A stretch of DNA of 64,000 bases, taken from Pseudomonas sp. HS6. Lineage in GTDB: Bacteria > Pseudomonadota > Gammaproteobacteria > Pseudomonadales > Pseudomonadaceae. How positions within the stretch are numbered: position 1 is the first letter of the stretch; each line of letters opens with the position of its first letter. The translations under genes were made by a program, and so were the position numbers. Below, in pieces: positions 46,408 to 59,567 of this stretch. The stretch lies in the NCBI RefSeq assembly GCF_023375815.1, contig NZ_CP067412.1:5642001-5706000 (forward strand). Reading direction: 5' to 3'. Below the pieces are notes generated by a model. That model saw nothing but the letters and a program-made list of their open reading frames with translations, searched no databases and was not told the DNA's origin.

Positions 46408-46497
46408 ATGGACGTAAAAGTGCCGCAGCGACTGGATCCGCAGGATTTCGTGAAATGGCTGGTGGCTTTGCGCAGAGCGTTGAAACACACCGCGTAG
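46408..46497 (+). CDS. Possible 29-residue peptide gene
   Basis: ATG at 46408 with AAGGAAGAG ahead, ending at TAG 46495-46497. The product MDVKVPQRLDPQDFVKWLVA plus LRRALKHTA has an amphipathic, positively charged C-terminal helix. It is divergent from the amino-acid importer and lies just before a repeat element. It is unrecognised. The good ribosome binding site and the non-random composition are the only support. Confidence 0.4.
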   Translation: MDVKVPQRLDPQDFVKWLVALRRALKHTA

Positions 46498-46512
46498 ATC
46501 AAACGCGAAAAG

Positions 46513-46674
46513 CCCCCTCACCCCAGCCCTCTCCCCCTGGGAGAGGGAGTCGACAGAGTTGTCTTTCGACAGACATCGACCTGAAAAACCGAGCCGATTA
46601 TGGATTCGGTGAAGAATAATCAGGTCGGCGTATCTCTACAGCATCCCCCAATCAGTCCCCTCTCCCTCCGGGAG
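46513..46674. repeat. MITE-like repeat, right end truncated at a scar
   Basis: The left end CCCTCACCCCAGCCCTCTCC is intact. The interior carries ATCGACCTGAAAAACCGAGC ... TCAGGTCGGCG as in the 42915 element. At the right, CCCCTCTCCCTCCGGGAG stops abruptly and joins TGTATGTACCGG, without the expected GGGTGAGGG end. The junction abuts the insertion-sequence-like remnant at 46675-46715. Confidence 0.65.
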
Positions 46675-46715
46675 TGTATGTACCGGAGACATGGTGGACA
46701 GGTGTTCGGAGACAT
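46675..46715. mobile_element. Remnant resembling an insertion-sequence end
   Basis: CCGGAGACATGGTGGACAGG followed by TGTTCGGAGACAT contains CGGAGACAT twice, 23 bp apart. Short repeated motifs like this are found at the ends of some insertion sequences, notably the IS21 type. It lies exactly between the truncated hutU coding sequence and the broken end of a MITE-like repeat, with no transposase gene. The family assignment is from memory and tentative. Confidence 0.45.
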
Positions 46716-47660
46716 CAGCATCGCCTTGACGTGCACCGCCATCGATTGCTTGGCGGCCTTGATCACCGCAGCTGGTTCGGTCTTGGCGCGGGCGCGGTAT
46801 TCGTCCCAGGTCCAGCCGGCCGGCAGGTAGCCGTTGAGCGGGTCGTGGGCGCTGGTCTGGTCGGTGACCATGTCCGGGCGCACGCCGCGACGGACCAGTT
46901 CCGGGAGGATTTCCGCAGCGTTACCCAGCAGCGCGATGGAGATCGCCTTGCCTTCCTTGGTGTACTTGGTGATACGCGCCAGCGCGTCGTCGAGGTCTTT
47001 GGCTTGCTCGTCGACGTAATGGCTTTTCAGGCGGAAATCGATGCTGACCTGCTGGCATTCGATGTTCAGCGAGCAGGCACCGGCCAGGGTCGCGGCCAAT
47101 GGCTGGGCGCCACCCATGCCGCCCAGGCCGGCGGTCAGGACCCAGCGGCCCTTGAGGTTGGAATCGTAATGTTGGCGACCGGCCTCGACGAAGGTTTCGT
47201 AAGTGCCCTGGACGATGCCCTGGCTGCCGATGTAGATCCAACTGCCGGCGGTCATCTGGCCGTACATCGCCAGGCCTTTGGCGTCGAGTTCGTTGAAGTG
47301 TTCCCAGGTCGCCCAGTGCGGCACCAGGTTGGAGTTGGCGATCAGCACGCGCGGGGCATTGCTGTGGGTCTTGAACACGCCGACCGGTTTGCCGGATTGC
47401 ACCAGCAGGGTCTCGTCGTCGTTCAGGTTGGTCAGACTTTCGACGATCTTGTCGTAGCATTCCCAGTTACGCGCGGCGCGACCGATGCCCCCGTAGACCA
47501 CCAGCTCTTTCGGGTTCTCGGCCACTTCCGGGTCGAGGTTGTTCATCAGCATGCGCAGCGGCGCTTCAGTCAGCCAGCTCTTGGCGGTCAGCTTGTTACC
47601 GCGTGCGGCGCGGATTTCGACGTCACGATACTTTGTAGGTTTATGGGCATTGTCAGTCAC
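46716..47660 (-). pseudogene. hutU: Urocanate hydratase fragment, C-terminal 40-45 percent missing
   Basis: 315 codons from a GTG start with GGAG upstream match urocanase closely up to [10 protein letters not shown]. They include the NAD-binding loop [19 protein letters not shown] at about 176-194. At 46716 homology stops. The frame runs on through an insertion-sequence-like scar and repeat DNA to a stop at 46620, adding about 31 unrelated residues. Full-length urocanase is near 557-560 residues. The lost part contains the catalytic cysteine region and the rest of the NAD site, so the product cannot be active. The promoter and operators upstream are intact. A working hutU is probably elsewhere. 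Confidence 0.85.
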
Positions 47661-47774
47661 GAAAAAGACTCCTCAGCGATCAATTCAAACCAACCCTGGC
47701 GATGGGCAAGCGGCTTGTGCGCTTCAATGCGCGACAAGCGAATCAGTGGACGTGATGCGGAGTTTTGTTCAACT

Positions 47775-47786
47775 CGTATGCATACG
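47775..47786. promoter_or_regulatory. Palindrome CGTATGCATACG upstream of the hutU fragment
   Basis: A perfect 12-bp palindrome 6 bp from the HutC-like site at 47793. It is probably a second regulator site of the former hutU promoter. Confidence 0.45.
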
Positions 47787-47792
47787 TCTTTA

Positions 47793-47806
47793 CTTGTACA
47801 TACAAG
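47793..47806. promoter_or_regulatory. HutC-type operator
   Basis: Read on the minus strand, 47793-47809 is ATGCTTGTATGTACAAG. The core CTTGTATGTACAAG is the GntR-family HutC operator known ahead of hutU in Klebsiella and Pseudomonas. It lies 132 bp upstream of the GTG of the hutU fragment. HutC itself is not encoded in the window. Confidence 0.7.
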
Positions 47807-48005
47807 CATATGCAATTGAACGGCCAACTTGCTGAGAAGCTATCCAACAAGAACCGCAGACATGGCTGGAGAGCGCCAAAATCAAGGGTTGCAGCGTATT
47901 TCAGCTTTTTTGCAGGGATTGTTTTGAGCGGCGGGAGACGGTTACAGAAACGTGGCGTTGCGCCTCGCTGGGGTGTTCGGTAACAAAAAGTGGGGAAAAT
48001 GCCAC

Positions 48006-48035
48006 AGCCTGGAGACCCCAAGGGGACTCCAGGCT
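48006..48035 (-). terminator. glmS terminator
   Basis: AGCCTGGAG pairs with CTCCAGGCT, with an inner CCCC/GGGG stem, 36 nt past the glmS stop on the minus strand. The downstream minus-strand sequence is T-rich (GCATTTTCC). Confidence 0.7.
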
Positions 48036-48039
48036 ATGA

Positions 48040-48110
48040 CCGGTTATTGCGGGTTACCCATGTGGATAACTTATTCGACGGTGACCGACTTCGCCAGGTT
48101 GCGCGGCTGA
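48040..48110 (-). other. attTn7-type site at the 3' end of glmS, unoccupied
   Basis: The last codons of glmS (ending AKSVTVE) are the sequence recognised by TnsD. Tn7 inserts about 25 bp beyond the stop, here near 48046. No Tn7 end is visible. The site is inferred from the conserved glmS end. Confidence 0.5.
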
Positions 48111-49903
48111 TCCACGTCGGTGCCTTTGAGCACAGCGACGTAGTACGACAGCAGTTGCAGCGGAATGGTGTAGAGGATCGGCGACAGGATGTCGTGGATG
48201 TGCGGCATCTGCACCACGTGGGTGCCTTCGCCGTTGGTCATCCCGGCCTTCTCGTCAGCGAACACGATCAGTTCGCCGCCACGGGCGCGGACTTCCTGCA
48301 GATTGGACTTGAGCTTCTCGAGCAGTTCGTTGTTCGGCGCCACGGTGACCACCGGCATGTCGTTATCCACAAGCGCCAGAGGACCATGCTTCAGTTCGCC
48401 GGCAGGATAGGCTTCGGCGTGGATGTACGAGATTTCCTTGAGTTTCAGGGCCCCTTCCATCGCTACCGGGTATTGCGCGCCGCGACCGAGGAACAGGGTG
48501 TGGTTCTTGTCGGCGAACAGTTCGGCGATTTTTTCCACGGTGCTGTCCATAGCCAGCGCTTCGCCCAAGCGAGTTGGCAGGCGACGCAATTCTTCTACCA
48601 GTCGGGCTTCAACACCTTTTTCCAGAGTGCCGCGGACCTGGCCCAGGGACAGGGTCAACAGCAGCAGGCCGACCAGTTGTGTGGTGAACGCTTTGGTCGA
48701 GGCCACGCCGATTTCGCGGCCGGCCTGAGTCAGCAGGGTCAGGTCGGATTCGCGCACCAGCGAACTGATGCCGACGTTGCAGATCGCCAGGCTGCCAAGG
48801 AAACCCAATTCCTTGGCGTTGCGCAGGGCGGCCAGGGTGTCGGCGGTTTCGCCGGACTGGGAAATGGTGACGAACAGTGTGTCCGGCTGCACCACCACCT
48901 TGCGGTAGCGGAACTCACTGGCAACTTCGACCTGACACGGAATCCCCGCCAGCTCTTCGAGCCAGTAACGGGCAACCATGCCGGCGTGGTAACTGGTGCC
49001 GCACGCAACGATCTGTACATTGCGCACTTTGGCGAACAGTTCGGCGGCTTGCGGGCCGAACGCCTGTACCAGCACTTGGTCCGAGCTCAATCGACCTTCC
49101 AGCGTGCGTTGCACCACGGATGGCTGCTCGTGGATTTCCTTGAGCATGTAGTGGCGGAACTCGCCTTTGTCGGCAGCTTCAGCACCGTCGGTGTACTGCA
49201 CGGTCTGGCGCTCGACGGCTTTGCCGGTCACGTCCCAGATCTGCACCTTGTCACGCTGGATTTCGGCGATATCGCCCTCTTCCAGGTACATGAAACGGTC
49301 GGTGACCTGACGCAGGGCCAATTGGTCGGAAGCGAGGAAGTTCTCGCCCAGGCCCAGGCCGATCACCAGTGGGCTGCCGCTGCGAGCCGCGACCAGGCGA
49401 TCCGGTTGCAGCGCGTGGATAACCGCCAGACCGTAGGCGCCATGCAGTTCCTTGACCGTTGCCTTCAGGGCGTCGGACAGGTCCGGCAGCGCCTTGAGTT
49501 TTTCGGTCAGCAGGTGGGCGATGACTTCGGTGTCGGTGTCGGAAGAGAACACATAACCCTGCGCCTTGAGTTGCTCACGCAGCGCCTCATGGTTTTCGAT
49601 GATGCCGTTGTGCACCACCGCGACGTTGCCAGAGAAATGCGGGTGCGCATTGCGTTCGCTCGGCGCACCATGGGTTGCCCAGCGGGTGTGGGCGATACCG
49701 AGACGGCCAATCAGCGGATGTTCAGCAAGGGCCGTGTCCAGTTCGCTGACCTTGCCGACACGACGGGTGCGTTCCAGCGTGCCGTCATTGGTGTACACCG
49801 CCACACCGGCACTGTCATAACCCCGGTATTCGAGACGCTTGAGGCCCTCGACCAGGATGGCGGTGATATTACGTTCAGCTACCGCGCCGACAATTCCACA
49901 CAT
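48071..49903 (-). CDS. glmS: Glutamine-fructose-6-phosphate aminotransferase
   Basis: A 610-residue enzyme that makes glucosamine 6-phosphate from fructose 6-phosphate and glutamine, the first step toward UDP-GlcNAc for peptidoglycan and LPS. The N-terminal Ntn glutaminase begins MCGIVGAV, so Cys2 becomes the nucleophile. RYEYRG-type [13 protein letters not shown] and [13 protein letters not shown] follow. Two SIS sugar-isomerase domains follow, with [20 protein letters not shown] and [14 protein letters not shown]. The ATG at 49903 was chosen because Cys must be residue 2. The gene begins 3 nt after the glmR stop and probably shares its transcript. Confidence 0.97.
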   Translation of the reverse strand: MCGIVGAVAERNITAILVEGLKRLEYRGYDSAGVAVYTNDGTLERTRRVGKVSELDTALAEHPLIGRLGIAHTRWATHGAPSERNAHPHFSGNVAVVHNGIIENHEALREQLKAQGYVFSSDTDTEVIAHLLTEKLKALPDLSDALKATVKELHGAYGLAVIHALQPDRLVAARSGSPLVIGLGLGENFLASDQLALRQVTDRFMYLEEGDIAEIQRDKVQIWDVTGKAVERQTVQYTDGAEAADKGEFRHYMLKEIHEQPSVVQRTLEGRLSSDQVLVQAFGPQAAELFAKVRNVQIVACGTSYHAGMVARYWLEELAGIPCQVEVASEFRYRKVVVQPDTLFVTISQSGETADTLAALRNAKELGFLGSLAICNVGISSLVRESDLTLLTQAGREIGVASTKAFTTQLVGLLLLTLSLGQVRGTLEKGVEARLVEELRRLPTRLGEALAMDSTVEKIAELFADKNHTLFLGRGAQYPVAMEGALKLKEISYIHAEAYPAGELKHGPLALVDNDMPVVTVAPNNELLEKLKSNLQEVRARGGELIVFADEKAGMTNGEGTHVVQMPHIHDILSPILYTIPLQLLSYYVAVLKGTDVDQPRNLAKSVTVE

Positions 49904-49905
49904 GC

Positions 49906-50682
49906 TTATTTCTCCTGACTGACCGTCGCGCAAATCAAATTGATACCGCGAGCCTGAATCTGATCCCGTGCCTCCTGCGGCAGGCGATCATCGGTGATTA
50001 GGGTATGGACACTGCTCCATGGCAGCTCCAGGTTTGGAATCTTGCGGCCGATCTTGTCGGCCTCGACCATCACGATCACTTCCCGCGCCACTTCCGCCAT
50101 CACCCGGCTCAGGCCGAGCAATTCATTGAAGGTGGTGGTGCCACGCACCAGATCGATGCCGTCGGCACCGATGAACAATTGATCAAAGTCGTAAGAGCGT
50201 AGTACCTGCTCGGCGACCTGGCCCTGAAAGGATTCCGAATGGGGATCCCAGGTGCCACCGGTCATCAGCAGGACAGGTTCATGTTCGAGTTCGCTCAGGG
50301 CGTTGGCGACGTGCAGGGAGTTGGTCATCACCACCAGACCCGGCTGCTGGCCGAGCTCGGGAATCATCGCGGCCGTGGTACTGCCGCTGTCGATGATGAT
50401 GCGGGCGTGCTCGCGAATGCGTGTTACCGCAGCGCGGGCAATCGCCTGTTTGTATTTGGAAACGTTCTGGCTGACGTCGGCCACCAGTTCCTGGGGCATG
50501 GTGATCGCTCCGCCATAACGGCGCAGCAACAGACCATGGCTTTCCAGCGCGGCCAGATCCTTGCGAATCGTAACTTCCGAGGTTTCGAAACGCTTGGCGA
50601 GCTCGTCGACACTGACTTCGCCCTGCTCGTTGAGCAAGGCCAGAATGTTGTGGCGACGTTGGGGTGTATTGCGTTTCGACAT
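49906..50682 (-). CDS. glmR: DeoR-family regulator (GlmR)
   Basis: A 258-residue DeoR-type regulator. The N-terminal winged helix ([20 protein letters not shown] ... [16 protein letters not shown]) is followed by a sugar-phosphate sensor domain ([31 protein letters not shown]). In P. aeruginosa the orthologue beside glmS is GlmR, linked to amino-sugar metabolism and antibiotic susceptibility. It sits between glmU and glmS, 3 nt before glmS. A strong terminator separates it from glmU. Confidence 0.92.
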   Translation of the reverse strand: MSKRNTPQRRHNILALLNEQGEVSVDELAKRFETSEVTIRKDLAALESHGLLLRRYGGAITMPQELVADVSQNVSKYKQAIARAAVTRIREHARIIIDSGSTTAAMIPELGQQPGLVVMTNSLHVANALSELEHEPVLLMTGGTWDPHSESFQGQVAEQVLRSYDFDQLFIGADGIDLVRGTTTFNELLGLSRVMAEVAREVIVMVEADKIGRKIPNLELPWSSVHTLITDDRLPQEARDQIQARGINLICATVSQEK

Positions 50683-50765
50683 AGCGCGCTAAGTTTCGAT
50701 TCGAAAGATAATGAAAGCAATCAAAACCTATCGCAGCAAACCCGTCAAGACGGGGATGAAAAAAA

Positions 50766-50787
50766 ATCGCTGCCCGTGGGCAGCGAT
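50766..50787 (-). terminator. Intrinsic terminator of glmU
   Basis: ATCGCTGCCC and GGGCAGCGAT form a perfect 10-bp stem with a 2-nt centre. On the minus strand it is followed by a run of eight T residues before CATCCC. It lies 28 nt past the glmU stop and upstream of glmR. Confidence 0.88.
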
Positions 50788-50814
50788 CCTTTGAATTGAA
50801 GCGCTGTGGATAAC

Positions 50815-52182
50815 TCAGCTCTTCTTGATCTTCTCCGGCCGCTTCCAGCCATCGATGTTCTTCTGCCGCGCACGGCCCACCGCCAACTGAGCGTTATCCA
50901 CGTTCTGGGTGATGGTCGAACCGGCTGCGGTGGTTGCACCCGCTGAGATATCCACAGGCGCGACCAGCGAGTTGTTGGAGCCGATGAACACATCTTCGCC
51001 CAACACGGTTTTCCACTTGTTGGCGCCATCGTAGTTGCAGGTGATGGTACCGGCGCCGATGTTGGTGCGGGCACCGATTTCGGCGTCGCCCAGATAAGTC
51101 AGGTGTCCAGCCTTGGCGCCTTCGCCCATATGGGCGTTTTTCAGTTCGACGAAGTTACCCACATGAGCGCGGGCCTCCAGCACGGTGCCCGGACGCAGGC
51201 GTGCAAACGGGCCGGCATCGCTGCCTTCACCCAGTACCGCGCCTTCAATATGACTGTTGGCCTTGATCACCACGCCTTTGCGCAGGGTGCTGTCTTTGAT
51301 CACGCAGTTCGGGCCGATCACCACGTCGTCTTCGATGACAACCTTGCCTTCGAGAATGACGTTGATGTCGATCAGCACATCGCGACCGACGGTTACTTCA
51401 CCACGCAAATCGAACCGCGCCGGATCGCGCAGGGTTACGCCCTGAGCCATCAGGTGACGGCCAGCGCGCAACTGATAGTGGCGCTCCAGCTCGGACAGTT
51501 GTTTACGATCATTGGCGCCCTGCACTTCCATCGGGTCGTGAGGTTGTTCGGTGGCAACCACCAGGCCATCACCGACTGCCATTTCAATCACGTCGGTCAG
51601 GTAATACTCGCCTTGGGCGTTGTTGTTCGACAGACGCCCCATCCAGTCAGCCAGATGGCTGGCAGGCACCGCGAGAATGCCGGTATTGCCTTCGGTGATC
51701 GCGCGTTGTGCTTCGCTGGCGTCCTTGTGCTCGACAATCGCCGCGACCTTGCCGCTGGCATCACGCACTATGCGGCCATAACCGGTCGGGTCGTCCAGTT
51801 CGACGGTCAACAACCCCATCTGCCCTGGCACAACGTGCTTGAGCAGACGCTGCAGGGTTTCGACTTCGATCAGCGGCACGTCACCGTAGAGAATCAGAAC
51901 GGTATCGGCGGTGATGAACGGCACAGCCTGGGCAGTCGCATGGCCGGTGCCCAACTGCTTGTCCTGCAGGACAAAATTGAGATCATCGGCGGCCAGCCGC
52001 TCGCGCACCACATCGGCGCCATGGCCGATGACGACGTGAATGCGCTGTGGATCAAGTTGACGGGCGCTGTGGATAACATGGCCGAGCATCGAGTCACCGG
52101 CAATCGGGTGCAGCACTTTCGGCAGTGCCGAACGCATACGGGTGCCTTGACCGGCCGCGAGGATAACGATTTCAAGAGACAT
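50815..52182 (-). CDS. glmU: Bifunctional GlcNAc-1-P uridyltransferase/GlcN-1-P acetyltransferase
   Basis: A 455-residue two-domain enzyme that acetylates glucosamine 1-phosphate and then makes UDP-GlcNAc. The N-terminal pyrophosphorylase has the signature [20 protein letters not shown]. The C-terminal left-handed beta-helix (from about 250) has hexapeptide repeats ([20 protein letters not shown]) and the acetyl-CoA region [20 protein letters not shown]. It is downstream of the ATP synthase operon, as in other Pseudomonas, with its own terminator. Confidence 0.97.
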   Translation of the reverse strand: MSLEIVILAAGQGTRMRSALPKVLHPIAGDSMLGHVIHSARQLDPQRIHVVIGHGADVVRERLAADDLNFVLQDKQLGTGHATAQAVPFITADTVLILYGDVPLIEVETLQRLLKHVVPGQMGLLTVELDDPTGYGRIVRDASGKVAAIVEHKDASEAQRAITEGNTGILAVPASHLADWMGRLSNNNAQGEYYLTDVIEMAVGDGLVVATEQPHDPMEVQGANDRKQLSELERHYQLRAGRHLMAQGVTLRDPARFDLRGEVTVGRDVLIDINVILEGKVVIEDDVVIGPNCVIKDSTLRKGVVIKANSHIEGAVLGEGSDAGPFARLRPGTVLEARAHVGNFVELKNAHMGEGAKAGHLTYLGDAEIGARTNIGAGTITCNYDGANKWKTVLGEDVFIGSNNSLVAPVDISAGATTAAGSTITQNVDNAQLAVGRARQKNIDGWKRPEKIKKS

Positions 52183-52242
52183 GACTGGCTACCAATCCTG
52201 GGTGGTCAGCAACTGCGACCGGGTTTTTGAAAGTCGGAAAAG

Positions 52243-52272
52243 AAAAAAGGGTAGCCGAGGCTACCCTTTTTT
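52243..52272 (-). terminator. Intrinsic terminator of the ATP synthase operon
   Basis: AAAAAAGGGTAGCC and GGCTACCCTTTTTT are a perfect 14-bp palindrome around GA, 29 nt after the atpC stop. T-runs on both strands make it work in either direction. Confidence 0.93.
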
Positions 52273-52300
52273 AACAATCGCACAACAAGTGGCTGACGGA

Positions 52301-52726
52301 TTAACCGCCAAACTTCTTGCGGATCTGCTGGACGGTGCGCAGCTGAGCTGCAGCCTCGGCCAGTCGTGCGGACGCAGCTCCGTAGTCGAAATCTGCGCTC
52401 TTCTCATGCAGAGCAGCTTCGGCAGCCTTGAGAGCTGCTTGAGCCTGAGCTTCATCCAGGTCGGCGGCACGTTGCACGGTATCGGCAAGCACCTTGACCA
52501 TGTTCGGCTGAACCTCGAGGAAACCACCGGAGATGTAAAACACCTCGGCTTCCCCGCCTTGCTTGATCAGGCGGATCGGACCCGGCTTGAGATTCGTGAT
52601 CAGCGGCGCGTGGCCCAGAGCGATACCAAGATCACCCAGAGCACCGTGCGCAATCACCATCTCGACCAGGCCGGAAAAGATTTCTCCTTCCGCGCTGACG
52701 ATATCGCAATGGACTGTCATAGCCAT
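52301..52726 (-). CDS. atpC: ATP synthase epsilon subunit
   Basis: A 141-residue epsilon subunit: N-terminal beta-sandwich ([40 protein letters not shown]) and C-terminal helical hairpin (about 88-138, rich in Ala and Glu). It links the gamma shaft to the c-ring and inhibits hydrolysis. Last gene of the atp operon, followed by a strong terminator. Confidence 0.96.
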   Translation of the reverse strand: MAMTVHCDIVSAEGEIFSGLVEMVIAHGALGDLGIALGHAPLITNLKPGPIRLIKQGGEAEVFYISGGFLEVQPNMVKVLADTVQRAADLDEAQAQAALKAAEAALHEKSADFDYGAASARLAEAAAQLRTVQQIRKKFGG

Positions 52727-52771
52727 CTGATTGCCTCAACCTAAATGAGCGCCCGTTGCCGGGCGCCGGGA

Positions 52772-54178
<1,407 letters not shown>

Positions 54179-55039
54179 TTAAACCGCGGCAGCGCCGCCG
54201 ACGATTTCCGAGATCTCTTGGGTGATCGCAGCCTGACGCGCCTTGTTGTAGATCAGCTGCAAATCGCTGATCAAATCACCGGCGTTGTCGGTAGCGTTCT
54301 TCATCGCGATCATCCGCGCAGCTTGTTCAGCCGCGTTGTTCTCGACCACCGCCTGGTAGACCTGCGACTCCACGTAACGGACCATCAAGCCATCCAGCAG
54401 CTCCTTGGCATCCGGTTCGTAGAGATAGTCCCAGTGGTGCTTGAGGTCTTGATCCGGGGTTGCCACCAATGGAATCAACTGCTCCACGGTAGGCTGTTGC
54501 GTCATGGTGTTGATGAACTTGTTGGACACCACGGACAGGCGGTCAATACGGCCGTCCAGATAAGCATCCAGCATCACCTTGACGCTGCCGATCAGATCAT
54601 TGATCGACGGCTCTTCACCCAGGTGGCTGATAGCTGCAACGACGTTACCGCCGAAGTTACGGAAAAAGGCCGCACCCTTGCTACCAACGACACACAGATC
54701 AATCTCGACGCCGTTTTCGCGGTTTACCGCCATGTCCTTGACCAGGGCCTTGAACAGGTTGGTGTTCAAGCCGCCGCACAGACCACGGTCACTGCTCACC
54801 ACGACATAACCAACGCGCTTGATGGCGCGGTCGATCATGAACGGGTGGCGGTATTCCGGGTTGGCGTTGGCCAGATGCCCAATTACCTGGCGGATACGCT
54901 CCGCATAAGGACGGCTAGCAGCCATGCGCATTTGTGCCTTGCGCATTTTGCTGACCGCCACTTTTTCCATGGCGCTGGTAATCTTTTGCGTGCTTTTGAT
55001 GCTCGCAATCTTACTGCGAATCTCTTTTGCGCCTGCCAT
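54179..55039 (-). CDS. atpG: ATP synthase gamma subunit
   Basis: A 286-residue F1 gamma subunit. The N-terminal helix begins [20 protein letters not shown], the central Rossmann-like domain has [14 protein letters not shown], and the C-terminal helix [20 protein letters not shown] continues [20 protein letters not shown]. It is the rotating shaft within the alpha3beta3 hexamer. Confidence 0.98.
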   Translation of the reverse strand: MAGAKEIRSKIASIKSTQKITSAMEKVAVSKMRKAQMRMAASRPYAERIRQVIGHLANANPEYRHPFMIDRAIKRVGYVVVSSDRGLCGGLNTNLFKALVKDMAVNRENGVEIDLCVVGSKGAAFFRNFGGNVVAAISHLGEEPSINDLIGSVKVMLDAYLDGRIDRLSVVSNKFINTMTQQPTVEQLIPLVATPDQDLKHHWDYLYEPDAKELLDGLMVRYVESQVYQAVVENNAAEQAARMIAMKNATDNAGDLISDLQLIYNKARQAAITQEISEIVGGAAAV

Positions 55040-55089
55040 GTAACACCTATCAGGTTAGCAAGCGGGAGCCTTGCGGCTCCCGCTGCGGC

Positions 55090-56634
55090 TTACCAGGTTT
55101 GGGTGGCCTTGAACTTCTCGATACCGGCTTTCATGCCAGCGTCGATTTCGTCATTGAAGTCACCCTTCACGTTGATCTTCGCCATCAAATCGGCGTGATC
55201 GCGGTTGAAGAAAGCAATCAGCGCTTGTTCGAAGCTGCCGATCTTGGCGATTTCAACGTCAGTCAGGAACCCACGCTCAGCGGCATACAGCGACAGCGCC
55301 ATGTCAGCGATCGACATTGGTGCGTATTGCTTCTGCTTCATCAGCTCGGTAACGCGCTGACCATGCTCAAGTTGCTTACGGGTCGCTTCGTCCAGGTCAG
55401 AAGCGAACTGGGCGAATGCCGCCAGTTCACGGTACTGAGCCAGAGCGGTACGGATACCACCGGACAGCTTCTTGATGATCTTGGTCTGAGCGGCACCACC
55501 CACACGGGATACCGAAACACCGGCGTTCACTGCAGGGCGGATGCCCGAGTTGAACATGGCCGATTCCAGGAAGATCTGACCGTCGGTGATGGAAATCACG
55601 TTGGTCGGAACGAACGCGGAAACGTCGCCAGCCTGGGTTTCGATGATCGGCAGTGCGGTCAGGGAACCGGTTTTGCCGGTCACTGCGCCGTTGGTGAACT
55701 TCTCTACGTACTCTTCCGAAACGCGGGATGCGCGCTCCAGCAGACGGGAGTGGAGATAGAACACGTCGCCTGGGTAAGCTTCACGGCCTGGTGGACGGCG
55801 CAGCAGCAGGGAAATCTGGCGGTAAGCCACTGCTTGCTTGGACAGATCGTCATAAACGATCAGCGCGTCTTCACCGCGGTCGCGGAAGAATTCACCCATG
55901 GTGCAACCGGAGTACGGAGCCAGGAATTGCAGCGCAGGAGATTCCGAAGCACTGGCAGCCACGATGATCGTGTTGGCCAGAGCGCCGTTTTCTTCCAGCT
56001 TGCGAACCACGTTGGCGATGGTCGATTGTTTCTGACCGATTGCAACGTAGACGCAGAAAATGCCGCTGTCTTTCTGGTTGATGATCGCGTCGATCGCCAG
56101 AGCGGTCTTACCGATCTGACGGTCACCGATGATCAGCTCACGCTGGCCACGGCCGACAGGGATCATGGCATCGACAGCCTTGTAGCCAGTCTGTACAGGC
56201 TGGTCTACCGACTTACGCCAGATCACGCCCGGAGCAACTTTCTCGACCGCGTCGGTCAAGGTGTTGTTCAGTGGACCTTTGCCGTCAACCGGGTTACCCA
56301 GTGCGTCGACAACGCGACCCAGCAGTTCCTTACCAACCGGAACTTCGAGGATGCGGCCGGTGCACTTGGCGCTCATGCCTTCAGCCAGAGACTGGTAGGA
56401 GCCCAATACAACAGCACCTACGGAGTCTTGCTCCAGGTTGAGGGCCATACCGTAGACGCCGCCCGGAAACTCGATCATCTCGCCGTACATGACGTCGGCC
56501 AGACCGTGAATCCGCACGATACCGTCAGATACGCTGACGACAGTGCCTTCGTTACGGGCTTGGGAGGTCACATCGAGCTTGTCGATGCGGCCCTTGATAA
56601 TTTCACTTATTTCGGAAGGATTGAGTTGCTGCAT
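55090..56634 (-). CDS. atpA: ATP synthase alpha subunit
   Basis: A 514-residue F1 alpha subunit. The P-loop is GDRQIGKT at 170-177. The arginine-finger region lies in [20 protein letters not shown]. It pairs with beta and holds non-catalytic nucleotide sites. The start [17 protein letters not shown] is the family start. Confidence 0.98.
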   Translation of the reverse strand: MQQLNPSEISEIIKGRIDKLDVTSQARNEGTVVSVSDGIVRIHGLADVMYGEMIEFPGGVYGMALNLEQDSVGAVVLGSYQSLAEGMSAKCTGRILEVPVGKELLGRVVDALGNPVDGKGPLNNTLTDAVEKVAPGVIWRKSVDQPVQTGYKAVDAMIPVGRGQRELIIGDRQIGKTALAIDAIINQKDSGIFCVYVAIGQKQSTIANVVRKLEENGALANTIIVAASASESPALQFLAPYSGCTMGEFFRDRGEDALIVYDDLSKQAVAYRQISLLLRRPPGREAYPGDVFYLHSRLLERASRVSEEYVEKFTNGAVTGKTGSLTALPIIETQAGDVSAFVPTNVISITDGQIFLESAMFNSGIRPAVNAGVSVSRVGGAAQTKIIKKLSGGIRTALAQYRELAAFAQFASDLDEATRKQLEHGQRVTELMKQKQYAPMSIADMALSLYAAERGFLTDVEIAKIGSFEQALIAFFNRDHADLMAKINVKGDFNDEIDAGMKAGIEKFKATQTW

Positions 56635-56655
56635 TGCTCTGCTGCCCCTTCAAAC

Positions 56656-57192
56656 TCAAGATTTCAATGCTTCGGCAAGTTTCGCGATTTTGCCGCGAAT
56701 CGAGCCATCGATAACCAGGTCGCCGGCGCGGATAACGACACCACCTATAAGGGCAGCATCCTCCGCAACTTGCAGGCGCACTTCCCGGTTGAGTCGTGCA
56801 CTGAGAACCTTGGCGAGTTTGTCTTGCTGTTCTTGGTTCAATGCAAAAGCACTGGTCACTTCAACGTCTACCGATTTCTCTTGTTCGGCCTTGTACAGGT
56901 CGAAAAGAGCGGCAATCTCCGGCAGAAGCGGGAGACGGTCGTTTTCGGCAACGACATTGATGAAGTTCTGTGCCTTGGCATCAAACTTGTCGCCGCACAC
57001 GTCAATGAACGTGGCGGCCTTTTCTGCGCTCGTCAGTCGCGGGGCCTTGAGCACGCGCTGCATGGTGTCGTCTTGCGACACCGCTGCAGCCAGGCCGAGC
57101 ATGGCTGACCAATTGGCCAGTTGCTGGTGGGCCTGAGCGTGCTCGAAGGCCGCCTTAGCGTAAGGTCGGGCCAACGTGGTCAGTTCTGCCAT
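56656..57192 (-). CDS. atpH: ATP synthase delta subunit
   Basis: A 178-residue delta subunit. The N-terminal six-helix domain begins [20 protein letters not shown]. The C-terminal part has [20 protein letters not shown]. It ties F1 to the b-subunit stalk. It lies 12 nt after atpF and 21 nt before atpA. Confidence 0.97.
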   Translation of the reverse strand: MAELTTLARPYAKAAFEHAQAHQQLANWSAMLGLAAAVSQDDTMQRVLKAPRLTSAEKAATFIDVCGDKFDAKAQNFINVVAENDRLPLLPEIAALFDLYKAEQEKSVDVEVTSAFALNQEQQDKLAKVLSARLNREVRLQVAEDAALIGGVVIRAGDLVIDGSIRGKIAKLAEALKS

Positions 57193-57204
57193 GATCGCCC
57201 TCGC

Positions 57205-57675
57205 TTAGATTTCAGCAGCCAGTTGGTTAACCAGCTCTGCGTGCGCGTTTTGATCGATTGTGGCACCCAGGATCTTCTCGGCGCCGCCGACAGCCAGCAA
57301 GCCCACTTGGGCGCGCAGCTTGTCTTTGACACTGTTCAGTTCCTGTTCGATCTCGGCTTGAGCCTGAACCTTCACACGGTCAGCGTCGACGCGGGCCTTT
57401 TCAACGGCCTCTTCGACAATCTGGTTACCGCGTTTCTTGGCTTGCTCGATGATTTCAGCTGCCTGAGCTTTCGCTTCGCGCAGTTGCTGACCCGCTTTTT
57501 CTTGGGCCAACTCCAGGTCGCGAGCTGCACGGCTGGCAGCGTCCAGACCATCAGCGATCTTCTTTTGACGTTCGTGCAGAGCAGCGATGACCGGAGGCCA
57601 TACATACTTCATGCAGAACAGTACAAAAATCAGGAACGCAACGGACTGGCCAATCAGGGTCGCATTAATGTTCAC
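57205..57675 (-). CDS. atpF: ATP synthase b subunit
   Basis: A 156-residue b subunit: one N-terminal membrane helix (about 5-27, [20 protein letters not shown]) and a long charged coiled coil to the end. It forms the peripheral stalk as a dimer. Confidence 0.97.
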   Translation of the reverse strand: MNINATLIGQSVAFLIFVLFCMKYVWPPVIAALHERQKKIADGLDAASRAARDLELAQEKAGQQLREAKAQAAEIIEQAKKRGNQIVEEAVEKARVDADRVKVQAQAEIEQELNSVKDKLRAQVGLLAVGGAEKILGATIDQNAHAELVNQLAAEI

Positions 57676-57733
57676 GCCAACACCTCGCAGTTACGTTGTC
57701 CATCACACCAAATCACTCGGAAAATCCGAATGA

Positions 57734-58006
<273 letters not shown>

Positions 58007-58079
58007 TTACGTCGTATGGTTTAGGTTTTTTAGATTAAAGCGGTAAAACAAATCGTTTCATGGTGCCCCGTGAGGAGCC

Positions 58080-58101
58080 CCTTCCCGTTTTACCGGGAAG
58101 G
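58080..58101 (-). other. Hairpin in the atpB-atpE gap
   Basis: CCTTCCCG and CGGGAAGG arms around a 6-nt loop (TTTTAC on the plus strand) in the 134-nt space before atpE. It lies where translation and mRNA stability of atpE are raised in other bacteria; c is needed in about tenfold excess. Confidence 0.55.
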
Positions 58102-58125
58102 ACATCAGACTAGTCGAGACTGGTC

Positions 58126-59419
<1,294 letters not shown>

Positions 59420-59567
59420 CACGATTGCTCTCCAATGGTCGGCTGCCGAAATTCAATAACTTGGCATAATTTGTGCCGACAAAATGCGCGCAGAGTATAG
59501 GGGCGGTTCTGCCCCTATTCAACTGTCAGGTAGTGATTTCCGACTGCGCGCTACAAGAGGAATTGTT

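Noticed and set aside
48000..48070. Tn7 or Tn7-like element at the glmS end
   Set aside because: No Tn7 ends or tns genes are visible; only the target site is present.
47990..49918. A 642-codon open frame opposite glmS
   Set aside because: Antisense shadow; composition rich in His, Gln, Gly and Phe with no domain, while glmS is certain.
55027..57108. A 693-codon open frame opposite atpA/atpH
   Set aside because: Shadow of the highly biased codons of the ATP synthase genes; no homology recognised.
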